In this document: piece by piece, positions 7,663 through 12,867 of the stretch
Position numbering within the stretch: position 1 is the stretch's first letter
How the letters are laid out: each line of letters opens with the position of its first letter
DNA from: Euryarchaeota archaeon UBA258
GTDB taxonomy: Archaea; Thermoplasmatota; Poseidoniia; Poseidoniales; Poseidoniaceae
Direction: 5' to 3'
DNA: 12,867 bases
NCBI GenBank assembly: GCA_002502605.1
Contig: DAPR01000024.1
Coordinates: forward strand, 1-12,867
Translations under genes and position numbers: made by a program
Notes under the pieces: model-generated
What the model saw: the letters and a program-made list of their open reading frames with translations, nothing else
Told to the model about the DNA's origin: nothing
The model's database searches: none

Positions 7663-8109
7663 ATGGTAATGTCTGGTGGTGGGGGCGATGACCCTCGAGA
7701 ATCAACTGGCGAGCAAGAATCCGTTGTGCTTGACTGGTCGTTCCAGAATCACGCAGCGCAGGTTTTGAGAAAAGGGAGGCATGCTGGATCCAATTTCCGA
7801 CGGTCAATCCTCGATGGGGCAGATTTGACGGAAGGCGATTTTTCAAACTGTGACTTCCGACGCGCCTCGATGTATGAAGTTGATCTGATGAAGTCAGCCT
7901 TTGACGGTGCGGATTTCCGCGGTGCTGACCTTCGTAAAGCAAGATTGAATCTCTCCAATTTCCGGAACTGCAAATTCGCAGGGGCCGACTTGCGTGGTAT
8001 CCGCGGCAAATACGCTATATGGCAGGGCAGCGACTGGTGGAATGCAACATTGGATGAAGGGCTTGAAAAGGCGCTCACCAAAAAATGGCCAAGACCGGCA
8101 GATGAATGA
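7663..8109 (+). CDS. Pentapeptide-repeat protein
   Basis: This 148-residue protein has a polar Gly/acid-rich start and residues about 41-130 made of consecutive pentapeptides with Leu, Phe, Met or Trp at the centre, such as DGADL, TEGDF, SNCDF, DGADF, RGADL and AGADL. Roughly 17 units run almost without interruption, enough for about four turns of a right-handed quadrilateral beta-helix. The last units carry Trp at the central position (KYAIW, QGSDW) before a short charged helix (DEGLEKALTKKW). No signal peptide or membrane segment is present, so it is cytoplasmic. Some members of this fold mimic DNA and protect gyrase (Qnr, MfpA), but those are longer and nothing here shows that role. It lies nine bases after the winged-helix gene, probably translationally coupled, and converges on the membrane-protein gene three bases further on. 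Confidence 0.88.
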   Translation: MVMSGGGGDDPRESTGEQESVVLDWSFQNHAAQVLRKGRHAGSNFRRSILDGADLTEGDFSNCDFRRASMYEVDLMKSAFDGADFRGADLRKARLNLSNFRNCKFAGADLRGIRGKYAIWQGSDWWNATLDEGLEKALTKKWPRPADE

Positions 8110-8112
8110 GAT

Positions 8113-8751
8113 TCACTCATCCTCAATGACCAACGTCACCTTATCGTTTGGATAGAGCGCAAGCCGGGCACGTGCGTTCAACAAAGGAAGGCCTGCAACG
8201 CTGAGGCAAGTGATCATGCACACGCCGCAAAAGTACGTCAGAATCTCGTAGGTGAGCAACAGAGGGCCGGTCAGGTTCTCTGCTGCAGCGCCGCCAAGAA
8301 GCCAACTGCCAATCACGCCTGAGAACAGGCCAATGATCGCCGCAGAGACGTTCAACCAAGCCCCTACTGGCTTCAGGCCAAACAACAACCCGCTTCCTAC
8401 AAACATCAGGGCTGCAGCAATTCCAAGACCTACTGCACGAATCAAATAGCCGCCGGATTCTCGGGCCGCATCGTGGAATTCTTGGTATTGTTCGGGCGTA
8501 ACGTCGTCCGCATCGCTGGCCTGACTGTTTGGAGTGGTCAGAAGAGCGTTGACTTCTTCATCTGAAAGATCGGTCGCGGAATGGAGTTGATAATCGCCGT
8601 AGGCTTGGAATGCAAGCAACAAAGCGCCCAGCATGATCAGCACTGCTACCGATTTTGGACCCTTGGTATCGGGTCGAATGGCAAACATATCGATGGGAGG
8701 CGTTGGGACAGAATCTTCATCCTCCATCCTCATTGAAAATCCCAAATCCAT
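8113..8751 (-). CDS. Hypothetical four-helix membrane protein
   Basis: No known family is recognised. From the ATG at 8749-8751 the protein has 212 residues: a cytoplasmic N-terminus of about 33 acidic and polar residues, helix 1 (VAVLIMLGALLLAFQAY), an acidic extramembrane loop of about 45 residues (DLSDEEVNALL to EQYQEFHDAA), three further helices (LIRAVGLGIAAALMFVG; AAIIGLFSGVIGSWLLGG; ILTYFCGVCMITCLSVAG) and a short charged C-terminus ending in VIEDE. The frame is open upstream to 8871, but that extension would overlap the thioesterase gene by more than 100 bases and has a composition typical of an out-of-frame reading. The 8751 start lies five bases after the thioesterase stop, giving a two-gene operon. 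Its 3' end meets the convergent pentapeptide gene with three bases between. Confidence 0.75.
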   Translation of the reverse strand: MDLGFSMRMEDEDSVPTPPIDMFAIRPDTKGPKSVAVLIMLGALLLAFQAYGDYQLHSATDLSDEEVNALLTTPNSQASDADDVTPEQYQEFHDAARESGGYLIRAVGLGIAAALMFVGSGLLFGLKPVGAWLNVSAAIIGLFSGVIGSWLLGGAAAENLTGPLLLTYEILTYFCGVCMITCLSVAGLPLLNARARLALYPNDKVTLVIEDE

Positions 8752-8756
8752 ATCAC

Positions 8757-9179
8757 TCACTCTGTCACCACCCGGAGATGTTCGAGCAAACCTTGGCGAA
8801 GGTCGTCTGGGATGGTCATCGGCTTGAGCGAGTCCATGCTCACGCACACGGTCACTTGTGTGCTTCGCCACAGTGCCGCCCCGTGTTGGTTGTGGAATTC
8901 ATAGTACCATGTGCAAGAGGTGGTTCCGACTTTTTCGATGGAAAGGGTTGCGTGCACTGTGTCCCCATAACGCAGGGGTGCCTCAAAATCAGTTTCGACA
9001 TGGACGACCGGGAATCCGATGTTCCGCTCATTGATCATCGTAGGGTAAGAAACGCCGCACATTGGCTCCCACGCCTCTTCGAAAAAACGATGTGCGAGGT
9101 CAAAAATTCGAGGAAAGTACGCGATGTTTGCTCCGTCCAACATCGGGTAATCGACCCGACGAGCAAGTTCTACGGCCAT
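8757..9179 (-). CDS. Acyl-CoA thioesterase, 4HBT/YbgC-type hotdog fold
   Basis: This 140-residue protein has the length of a single hotdog domain. The N-terminal strand RVDYPMLDGANIAYFPRIFD matches the 4-hydroxybenzoyl-CoA thioesterase pattern D-x-x-G/A-x-[IV]-x-[FY]-[FY]-P, placing Asp15 at the position of the catalytic aspartate. It is followed by the long helix FDLAHRFFEEAW. Strands with GFPVVHVETDFEAPLRYGD, TVHATLSIEKVG and a WYYEFHN segment complete the fold; the 'aPLryGD' turn is typical of the family. It probably hydrolyses an acyl-CoA thioester in the cytoplasm; the substrate cannot be read from sequence. The ATG at 9177-9179 has GGAG four bases upstream. It is the first gene of a pair with the downstream membrane protein. 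Confidence 0.85.
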   Translation of the reverse strand: MAVELARRVDYPMLDGANIAYFPRIFDLAHRFFEEAWEPMCGVSYPTMINERNIGFPVVHVETDFEAPLRYGDTVHATLSIEKVGTTSCTWYYEFHNQHGAALWRSTQVTVCVSMDSLKPMTIPDDLRQGLLEHLRVVTE

Positions 9180-9214
9180 GATGCTCCCAAGCGGCAGGGC
9201 GTGATGAAGCCTTG

Positions 9215-9238
9215 CTTGTTGCTCTGTTTTACAACAAG
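9215..9238. promoter_or_regulatory. Inverted repeat upstream of the thioesterase gene
   Basis: Perfect 7-base arms, CTTGTTG (9215-9221) and CAACAAG (9232-9238), are separated by ten T-rich bases. The element lies about 36-59 bases before the thioesterase start and within the 111-base region shared with the divergent tRNA gene. The placement suits an operator for the thioesterase operon, but function is inferred. Confidence 0.35.
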
Positions 9239-9242
9239 AAAA

Positions 9243-9256
9243 CGCAACCCGTTGCG
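9243..9256. promoter_or_regulatory. Inverted repeat immediately upstream of the tRNA TATA-like box
   Basis: CGCAAC (9243-9248), CC, GTTGCG (9251-9256) is a perfect 6-base dyad. It abuts the TATA-like element and occupies the place where the TFB recognition element would lie. Confidence 0.35.
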
Positions 9257-9263
9257 CTTATAT
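9257..9263 (+). promoter_or_regulatory. TATA-like box of the tRNA-Arg gene
   Basis: CTTATAT is centred about 31 bases before the first base of the mature tRNA, the usual place for an archaeal tRNA promoter. The preceding CG makes an 8-base match (CGCTTATA) to the promoter-like element at 431-440 on the other strand. Confidence 0.6.
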
Positions 9264-9269
9264 CCAAGC

Positions 9270-9285
9270 GGTCGGTGGACCGACC
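9270..9285. promoter_or_regulatory. Inverted repeat between the TATA-like box and the tRNA 5' end
   Basis: GGTCGGT (9270-9276), GG, ACCGACC (9279-9285) is a perfect 7-base dyad with a two-base centre. A two-base centre disfavours an RNA hairpin with full arms and favours a DNA-level site. It would span the region between TBP binding and the transcription start. Confidence 0.4.
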
Positions 9286-9290
9286 ACCAA

Positions 9291-9364
9291 GGCCCTATAG
9301 TGTAGCTTGGATATCACGCCGGCTTGCGGAGCCAGCAACCCGTGTTCGAATCGCGGTGGGGCCG
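9291..9364 (+). tRNA. tRNA-Arg (anticodon GCG)
   Basis: Cloverleaf of 74 bases. The acceptor arms GGCCCTA (9291-9297) and TGGGGCC (9357-9363) pair over seven positions with one G-T pair. The discriminator is G9364 and no CCA is encoded. The D stem GTGT/TCAC has three pairs plus a T-T opposition. The anticodon arm CCGGC/GCCAG frames the loop TTGCGGA, giving anticodon GCG at 9326-9328 (arginine CGC/CGT codons). The T arm CCGTG/CGCGG encloses the canonical loop TTCGAAT. The variable loop is short (CAAC). Base 26 is G9318, the residue modified by Trm1. One oddity is a C-A opposition (C9320 with A9334, positions 28 and 42). No intron is present. Confidence 0.9.
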
Positions 9365-9397
9365 CTCTTTCTCACAGAATGCGTATGCGTTGCGCAA

Positions 9398-10063
9398 TCA
9401 AACTCGCCATTCGTGCATGGGCCAGCCCTGTTCTTCGGCCAGACGGCGAAGGGGTCCCTCGGGGTTGATGGCCACTGGATTTCCAGTGATCCGCATGAAC
9501 CACGAATCTGCGTGTGTGTTCCCATAGCCGTAGCATTCACTCAGCGCATGGCCGTTTTCGGCAGCATCCGCTTCAACAACCGGTACCTTCCCTTTTCTTC
9601 TCGGGACCGACCAGGTTCGTTCCGAACCACTAAGCATCCCAGTTCGATGTTCTGGGCCGCACCCATAGACCGCATCCATGCCGAGGACGTCAGCCATCGC
9701 TTCAGCCATTGGCGCAATCGTAGCGGTAACCAAAACCAGTCGATGGCCTTGTGAACGGTGCCAGGCGAGTTTTTCCTTTGCCTCTGAAGACACATGTAAA
9801 GCGAGTTTTTCCTTCGCAAGCCTCGAGGAATACGCCTCAAGAACACTCCAAGAAGCGAATGAGAAATGCCCTCTGTTTCGTGCTGCGTCGTAAAAGGCGC
9901 GACCTCTGAGAAGATTGCCGACAAGGCCGAGCGACCAACTGACTGCTCCGATTGGAATTCGCCAGGGTCGGCGTTTTCCAAGTTCAATCGTCAGCGTTTT
10001 TTCACTTGATGCGTCCAAGAGGGTCCCATCGAGGTCGAAATACGCTGCAACCGTACCCGTCAT
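9398..10063 (-). CDS. HAD-superfamily IB phosphatase (SerB-like)
   Basis: From the ATG at 10061-10063 the protein has 221 residues and the full set of HAD motifs. Motif I is FDLDGTLL (Asp10 nucleophile, Asp12 acid/base), motif II is LVTAT (Thr113), motif III includes Lys159 in RKGK, and motif IV is GYGNTHAD (179-186). The ending NPVAINPEGPLRRLAEEQGWP is characteristic of the HAD-IB group, which includes phosphoserine phosphatase-like enzymes and phosphatases acting on small or lipid phosphates. A helical cap lies between motifs I and II, with a hydrophobic patch (IPIGAVSWSLGLVGNLL). The substrate is unknown. The frame is open back to 10276, but the extra 71 codons would overlap the winged-helix gene; ATG 10090 is the other possible start. 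It is probably in an operon with that gene. The cap contains a repeated AKEKLA segment. Confidence 0.85.
   Translation of the reverse strand: MTGTVAAYFDLDGTLLDASSEKTLTIELGKRRPWRIPIGAVSWSLGLVGNLLRGRAFYDAARNRGHFSFASWSVLEAYSSRLAKEKLALHVSSEAKEKLAWHRSQGHRLVLVTATIAPMAEAMADVLGMDAVYGCGPEHRTGMLSGSERTWSVPRRKGKVPVVEADAAENGHALSECYGYGNTHADSWFMRITGNPVAINPEGPLRRLAEEQGWPMHEWRV
9765..9817 (-). repeat. 36-base direct repeat inside the HAD phosphatase gene
   Basis: Two 17-base copies (9765-9781 and 9801-9817) differ at one position and start exactly 36 bases apart, so they are in frame. They encode AKEKLA twice at a 12-residue interval on the cap-domain helix. The remaining parts of the two 36-base units are not conserved, so this is either an old local duplication or convergent helix-coding sequence. 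Confidence 0.45.
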
Positions 10064-10118
10064 GCGCTGCGGGTGACGCCCGACATACATGAGTGCGCCC
10101 CTGTTGAATGGCAATAAA

Positions 10119-10406
10119 TCAGGATTTGCGAGGGGCTTGTGGACAACCCAATTCACCGTACACTCGGCGACCTGCGCGATGGTCCTGCCACCACTCAAGG
10201 CAATCACCAAGGTGCCTTGGAATGAAGAAGCCAACCTTGCGGGGTGTAAGGCCGTGATTGCGCATTGAGCGATCATTTGACAAGCTCGCTACAATCGATT
10301 GTGCGGAGCAACCGGGGTTTGACCCGACAAACCGTAATATTTCATTTTTTAATCGCTCGAACCGAGCCTTTTTTTGGGAACCCTTTCCCTCTCTGCGTGG
10401 TGGCAT
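10119..10406 (-). CDS. Small winged-helix / HTH protein
   Basis: From the ATG at 10404-10406 the protein has 95 residues. A basic start (MPPRREGKGSQKKARF) is followed by a winged-helix-like arrangement: helix RLKNEILRFVGSNP, then CSAQSIVASLSND with the 'xSAxxIxxxL' pattern of helix 2, a candidate recognition helix in MRNHGLTPRKVGFFIPRHL, and a strand-turn-strand (LEWWQDHRAGRRVYGEL) as the wing. Conserved aromatic and basic residues suggest DNA or RNA binding. Targets are unknown. An upstream in-frame Met (10442) exists, but the 10406 start has a TATA-like sequence (CTTTCATATT, 10437-10428) about 26 bases before it, consistent with leaderless transcription. The HAD phosphatase gene begins about 55 bases after its stop. 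Confidence 0.72.
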   Translation of the reverse strand: MPPRREGKGSQKKARFERLKNEILRFVGSNPGCSAQSIVASLSNDRSMRNHGLTPRKVGFFIPRHLGDCLEWWQDHRAGRRVYGELGCPQAPRKS

Positions 10407-10427
10407 AGACGGAAAATCGATTTGAAC

Positions 10428-10437
10428 CAATATGAAA
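10428..10437 (-). promoter_or_regulatory. TATA-like box for the winged-helix / HAD pair
   Basis: CTTTCATATT on the minus strand is centred about 26 bases before the preferred ATG at 10406. A GGTGG/CCACC inverted repeat (10443-10447 and 10453-10457) lies directly upstream of it and may be regulatory or chance. Confidence 0.35.
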
Positions 10438-10475
10438 GACACGGTGGTTATCCCACCTGGAAAAGACGCTCTAAA

Positions 10476-10829
10476 TCACTCAAAAGTGACTTTTTGCGTG
10501 GTTTTCCAGTTTGCAGTGGCCAACTTTTTTGCTTTTCCATCTGCGATGATTGGGTGAATTGTTTTGAGTTCGCCGTGCATTCCACGGACGTGGAATTTAA
10601 CACGGAGTTCAGCAGCTTGGTCGCGCACAACGGCCTCCATTTGATCTTCATCAAGTTCAATCGAAGCCAACGAAGCACCGTCGGTGAGGCTCGAGATGGT
10701 GAAGGTGCTTCCAGAAACTGAAAGAGCGGGTCGGAAATCCATATCGTTTGGATCGTTCATCCAAACCGAGACGTCCAAAGACAACGAATCACGGATGTTG
10801 ACGCGGCTGATTTCGATGCTCTCGACCAT
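10476..10829 (-). CDS. Small protein of unknown function (possibly LEA14/WHy-like beta-sandwich)
   Basis: From the ATG at 10827-10829 the protein has 117 residues. The reading frame is open further upstream, but that part is antisense-quality sequence inside the lipoprotein gene (Cys/Ser/Gln-rich with no domain). The chosen region alternates hydrophobic strands: IEISRVNI, LSLDVSVWMNDPNDMDF, ALSVSGSTFTI, then an acidic helix-like IELDEDQMEAVV and LRVKFHVRG. The 'VxVWMNDPNDxxF' stretch recalls the N-P-N strand of LEA14/WHy domains, but the match is weak. There is no signal peptide, which is odd for a gene following a lipoprotein on the same strand with a 58-base gap. The coding call rests on the amino-acid pattern, so it is less certain than its neighbours. 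Confidence 0.55.
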   Translation of the reverse strand: MVESIEISRVNIRDSLSLDVSVWMNDPNDMDFRPALSVSGSTFTISSLTDGASLASIELDEDQMEAVVRDQAAELRVKFHVRGMHGELKTIHPIIADGKAKKLATANWKTTQKVTFE

Positions 10830-10875
10830 TGCAATCAAGGCAGACGACGGGCAGGTGGTTGATACGCCTTTCCAT

Positions 10876-10890
10876 TGACCAAAGTGGTCA
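10876..10890. promoter_or_regulatory. Inverted repeat spanning the lipoprotein stop codon
   Basis: TGACCA (10876-10881), AAG, TGGTCA (10885-10890) is a perfect 6-base dyad whose right arm contains the stop codon of the lipoprotein gene. No T-run follows on the minus strand, so it is not a canonical terminator. It may be an RNA hairpin between the two genes or an operator for the downstream small gene. Confidence 0.35.
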
Positions 10891-12072
10891 CTCGTAAGCA
10901 ATCTCAACCAATTTTGGCACATGCAATTTGACGAGCACAACAAGCGACCAATCGTTTCCTGGGTCTGGGTCGGGTGAGCCCTCGAAGAGCGGGTCGGGGT
11001 CTGCTTGCTGAGCGACGACACTCCATGTCCAGTCACCTTGGCCTGCTCGTGCTGAAGCATCCATAAGGAGCAGTTCAAGCAACTCTTGCTCCGAATCAGA
11101 ATCAAAGATTCCATCTTCACCAAACGGATTCAGTTCTTGACCGGAAACAGTTGCAGTAGCGGATTCATTTGAGGTCAAGTTCTCGCCAGAAGTTTGGTCA
11201 GACCGCTTGTAGCCATCATCAACGATAAACACGCTGAGGCTGAAGTTGTCCTGTGGAGCGAACAAATCTTGGTCGAGGGTGAGGATTCCCTCAAAGTCGA
11301 GCACGCGTCCTTGAAGACCGGGCGTAATGTTGCCTTGCCATTCCTCTCCCTGATCCAGATAGTCATCCCAAGAGTACTCCAGTTCGATGGTTTCCCAACT
11401 GACTTCGTAGCGACGGGTAAGAACGTCGAGCGTGAACACCTGTTCGGCTTTTGCTCCGGCCCCGTCATCGAGGTGCAGGCTTCCAGTGATGGTTCCTGAA
11501 CGGTTGGTTGGAATGAGAACCGTATCTGTGGTGGCGTCGATATCGTTGCGTGGGTCACCGTCTTTGTCGCTGTCCTCGCTCCAATCCAAATCCCAAGCGA
11601 AATCGAGATCTTTGCCTTCTGGATCGAAACTGCCGCTTGCATCAAGCAAAGCTGAGTCGCCGGAACGAATCACTTCTGGGAATGTCAGATTCAACTGAGG
11701 CGCCCCGTTCACAATCACTGTTGCAGTGATGTCGTCGGTGCCACCTTGATCGTTGGTGATGGTGAGTTGTGCGGTGAAAATGCCGTAACTCGAGTATGTG
11801 TGTGAGGTGAAGCCAGAGATTGTCTCAGAAGAAAGCCCGTCTCCAAAGGACCACGTGTAGGAGGTGATGACGCCTTCAACAGCCTCTGAATCACGCGCAT
11901 CGAAGGTGACAGTTTCTCCTTCTTGAATCTGAAGAGGATAGGCATTGAGCGAAGCCCGAGGGTCCACTGTGGTGTCCAGAACACCCGTGCAGCCTGCAAG
12001 TGAAGTGGTGGCCATGACGAGGCTCATGAGCACGACAAAACTGACCCGCCGGGCTTGTTGAGTGCTCCACAT
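10888..12072 (-). CDS. PKD-domain lipoprotein
   Basis: This 394-residue secreted protein (ATG at 12070-12072; a TTG one codon earlier is less likely) begins with a basic stretch (QQARR), a hydrophobic core (VSFVVLMSLVMATT) and the lipobox SLAGC with Cys at about residue 27. It is therefore expected to be lipid-anchored on the outer face of the membrane. Residues about 38-120 form a PKD domain with the hallmark TYTWSFGDG and HTYSSYGIFTAQLTI motifs. A second Ig/PKD-like domain (about 124-220) contains an Asp-rich, potentially calcium-binding loop (DWSEDSDKDGDPRNDID). The remaining C-terminal half (about 222-394) is beta-rich and acidic with several sequons and no recognised domain. Roles in surface binding or polymer recognition are inferred from the domain type. 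It is followed by a small unassigned gene. Confidence 0.87.
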   Translation of the reverse strand: MWSTQQARRVSFVVLMSLVMATTSLAGCTGVLDTTVDPRASLNAYPLQIQEGETVTFDARDSEAVEGVITSYTWSFGDGLSSETISGFTSHTYSSYGIFTAQLTITNDQGGTDDITATVIVNGAPQLNLTFPEVIRSGDSALLDASGSFDPEGKDLDFAWDLDWSEDSDKDGDPRNDIDATTDTVLIPTNRSGTITGSLHLDDGAGAKAEQVFTLDVLTRRYEVSWETIELEYSWDDYLDQGEEWQGNITPGLQGRVLDFEGILTLDQDLFAPQDNFSLSVFIVDDGYKRSDQTSGENLTSNESATATVSGQELNPFGEDGIFDSDSEQELLELLLMDASARAGQGDWTWSVVAQQADPDPLFEGSPDPDPGNDWSLVVLVKLHVPKLVEIAYE

Positions 12073-12158
12073 CAAGGCTGTCGAGCCGGCTGCCCTTTCT
12101 AACGCTTGGGGGCTGAATCATCAACCAACGCACAATTCCCGTTGTTGAGATTTGTGGG

Positions 12159-12867
12159 TCAATGGATCTTCCAACGCTGAGCAGTGCCATAGGTGAGTGT
12201 ACGCCATAACCACTCGGCGGGACCGAACGCAAATCTGTTGAGCCACCACGGGCTAAGGAACAATTGCAGGGACCAAATGCCGATCACAATTGCATACAAT
12301 GCCCACCGTTCCAACACCCCTACAAGACCGAAGCCAACCCCTGTAAAGAGCACCAAGCAGATGACTGAGTGAAGCAAATAATTGCTCAATGCTGTCCGTC
12401 CAACGGCCGCCAGTCGAGCACGAAGGTGAGACCAGGCTTGGCTTTGGCACAACAGCATGACAGCACCGAGCCACCCAGCCGCCATACCAATGCGGCCCAG
12501 TTGGTATGTGCTCTGGAAGTAACCTGTGATGACAATTGGATCGTAATCGGTTTGAACGGCGCGAAGCAGTTCAAACCCGTTGACTGCCAATCCGATTGTG
12601 AAACCACCAACCATCATCCGTGCATAAAACGAGGATGAACGGGCAGCAGAAAGGATTCCAAGCCGGTACATGGCCATACCCAAAATCATCATTCCCATTG
12701 CATCCCAGAGCATGAACACTGGAGTGAAGAAGAGCAGTTTTTCATTGACGTTTTTAGCGGTGTAACTCGCCACCTCGCCATAGGATCCACGCCGAATCTC
12801 AAGTTCTTCATTGACCGCTGTTTCATTGTACTCAAAGGTGTTTTTTGATTCATCCCATAACGCCGCC
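12159..12867 (-). CDS. DUF418/YeiB-type membrane protein, C-terminal part
   Basis: Partial gene; the N-terminus is beyond the right edge, and about 235 residues are visible. The frame continues without a stop to the edge, so the internal GTG at 12773 is not the true start. About five membrane helices are visible (for example FFTPVFMLWDAMGMMILGMAMY, RMMVGGFTIGLAVNGFELL, LGRIGMAAGWLGAVMLL, LLHSVICLVLFTGVGFGLVG, YAIVIGIWSLQLFLSPWWL). Family landmarks are VGRTALSNYLLHS before a hydrophobic helix and the ending FAFGPAEWLWRTLTYG, which matches the 'GPxEWLWRxLTY' C-terminus of the DUF418/YeiB family. That family belongs to the acyltransferase-3-like membrane proteins; its reaction is not established. 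The 83-base gap to the lipoprotein gene downstream has no obvious terminator. Confidence 0.88.
   Translation of the reverse strand, partial: AALWDESKNTFEYNETAVNEELEIRRGSYGEVASYTAKNVNEKLLFFTPVFMLWDAMGMMILGMAMYRLGILSAARSSSFYARMMVGGFTIGLAVNGFELLRAVQTDYDPIVITGYFQSTYQLGRIGMAAGWLGAVMLLCQSQAWSHLRARLAAVGRTALSNYLLHSVICLVLFTGVGFGLVGVLERWALYAIVIGIWSLQLFLSPWWLNRFAFGPAEWLWRTLTYGTAQRWKIH

Noticed and set aside
7663..8109. Qnr/MfpA-type gyrase-protection protein
   Set aside because: Only about 17 pentapeptides and no Qnr-specific loops; the general pentapeptide label is all the sequence supports.
8752..8871. N-terminal extension of the membrane protein and the plus-strand frame 8655-9305
   Set aside because: The extension overlaps the thioesterase gene and has shadow-like sequence; the plus-strand frame is antisense to two supported genes.
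9291..9400. Integration site of a mobile element at the tRNA-Arg 3' end
   Set aside because: No integrase gene and no second copy of the tRNA 3' end were found in the window.
9719..9850. CRISPR-like spaced repeats
   Set aside because: Only two short copies, in frame within the HAD gene; no array anywhere in the window.
10443..10489. GGTGG/CCACC and TCACT/AGTGA hairpins as a terminator for the small gene at 10476
   Set aside because: The T-run next to the second hairpin lies on the plus strand, the wrong direction for the minus-strand gene, and the stems are only five pairs.
10830..11123. Upstream extension of the small gene at 10476-10829
   Set aside because: Lies within the lipoprotein gene in another frame, with no domain-like pattern before Met at 10829.
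12159..12773. Complete 204-residue protein starting at GTG 12773
   Set aside because: The same frame stays open to the window edge and the family is much longer, so this is the C-terminal part of a truncated gene.

Overview
The window reads as a fragment of a planktonic archaeal chromosome, most likely a Marine Group II euryarchaeote (Poseidoniales-like). This is inferred from gene content and signals; no rRNA or other taxonomic marker is present. The supporting points are an archaeal-type tRNA m2,2G26 methyltransferase (Trm1), a PAC2-family protein, large secreted beta-propeller/FN3 and PKD-like lipoproteins with many N-glycosylation sequons, short winged-helix proteins, TATA-like boxes about 26-31 bases before starts with apparently leaderless messages, and a tRNA gene with no encoded CCA. 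Coding density is high and no gap exceeds 165 bases. I see no mobile element, CRISPR array or rRNA.

Layout. Bases 3-407 (minus) hold the N-terminus of a secreted or membrane-anchored protein that resembles the ectodomain start of the CD36 scavenger-receptor family; it runs off the left edge. Divergent from it is trm1 (541-1905, plus), whose 3' end overlaps tail-to-tail by 12 bases with a PAC2-family gene (1894-2655, minus). Upstream of PAC2 on the same strand is a 1425-residue surface protein (2712-6989): signal peptide, FG-GAP/VCBS calcium-loop repeats, two FN3-like domains, sequon-rich linker, one membrane helix and an acidic Trp-rich cytoplasmic tail. Divergent from that is a plus-strand pair: a winged-helix-like protein (7153-7653) and a pentapeptide-repeat protein (7663-8109). 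These converge on a minus-strand pair: a hotdog thioesterase (8757-9179) followed by a four-helix membrane protein (8113-8751).

A tRNA-Arg(GCG) gene (9291-9364, plus) follows, with a TATA-like box flanked by perfect inverted repeats. The right part is all minus strand, read from the right edge: the C-terminal part of a DUF418/YeiB-type membrane protein (12159-12867), a PKD-domain lipoprotein (10888-12072), a small unassigned protein (10476-10829), a short winged-helix protein (10119-10406) and a HAD-IB phosphatase (9398-10063).

How they fit together. There is no single obvious pathway. The main theme is the cell surface: a CD36-like protein, a propeller/FN3 receptor-like protein, a PKD lipoprotein and two polytopic membrane proteins. 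Housekeeping functions (tRNA modification, a tRNA, PAC2, thioesterase, phosphatase) are interspersed. The tRNA has G at position 26, the residue Trm1 modifies. Several starts were moved downstream of the longest possible start because the longer version would overlap a better-supported neighbour. The features most worth following up are the CD36-like N-terminus, the Trp-rich tail of the large protein and the paired dyads around the tRNA promoter.
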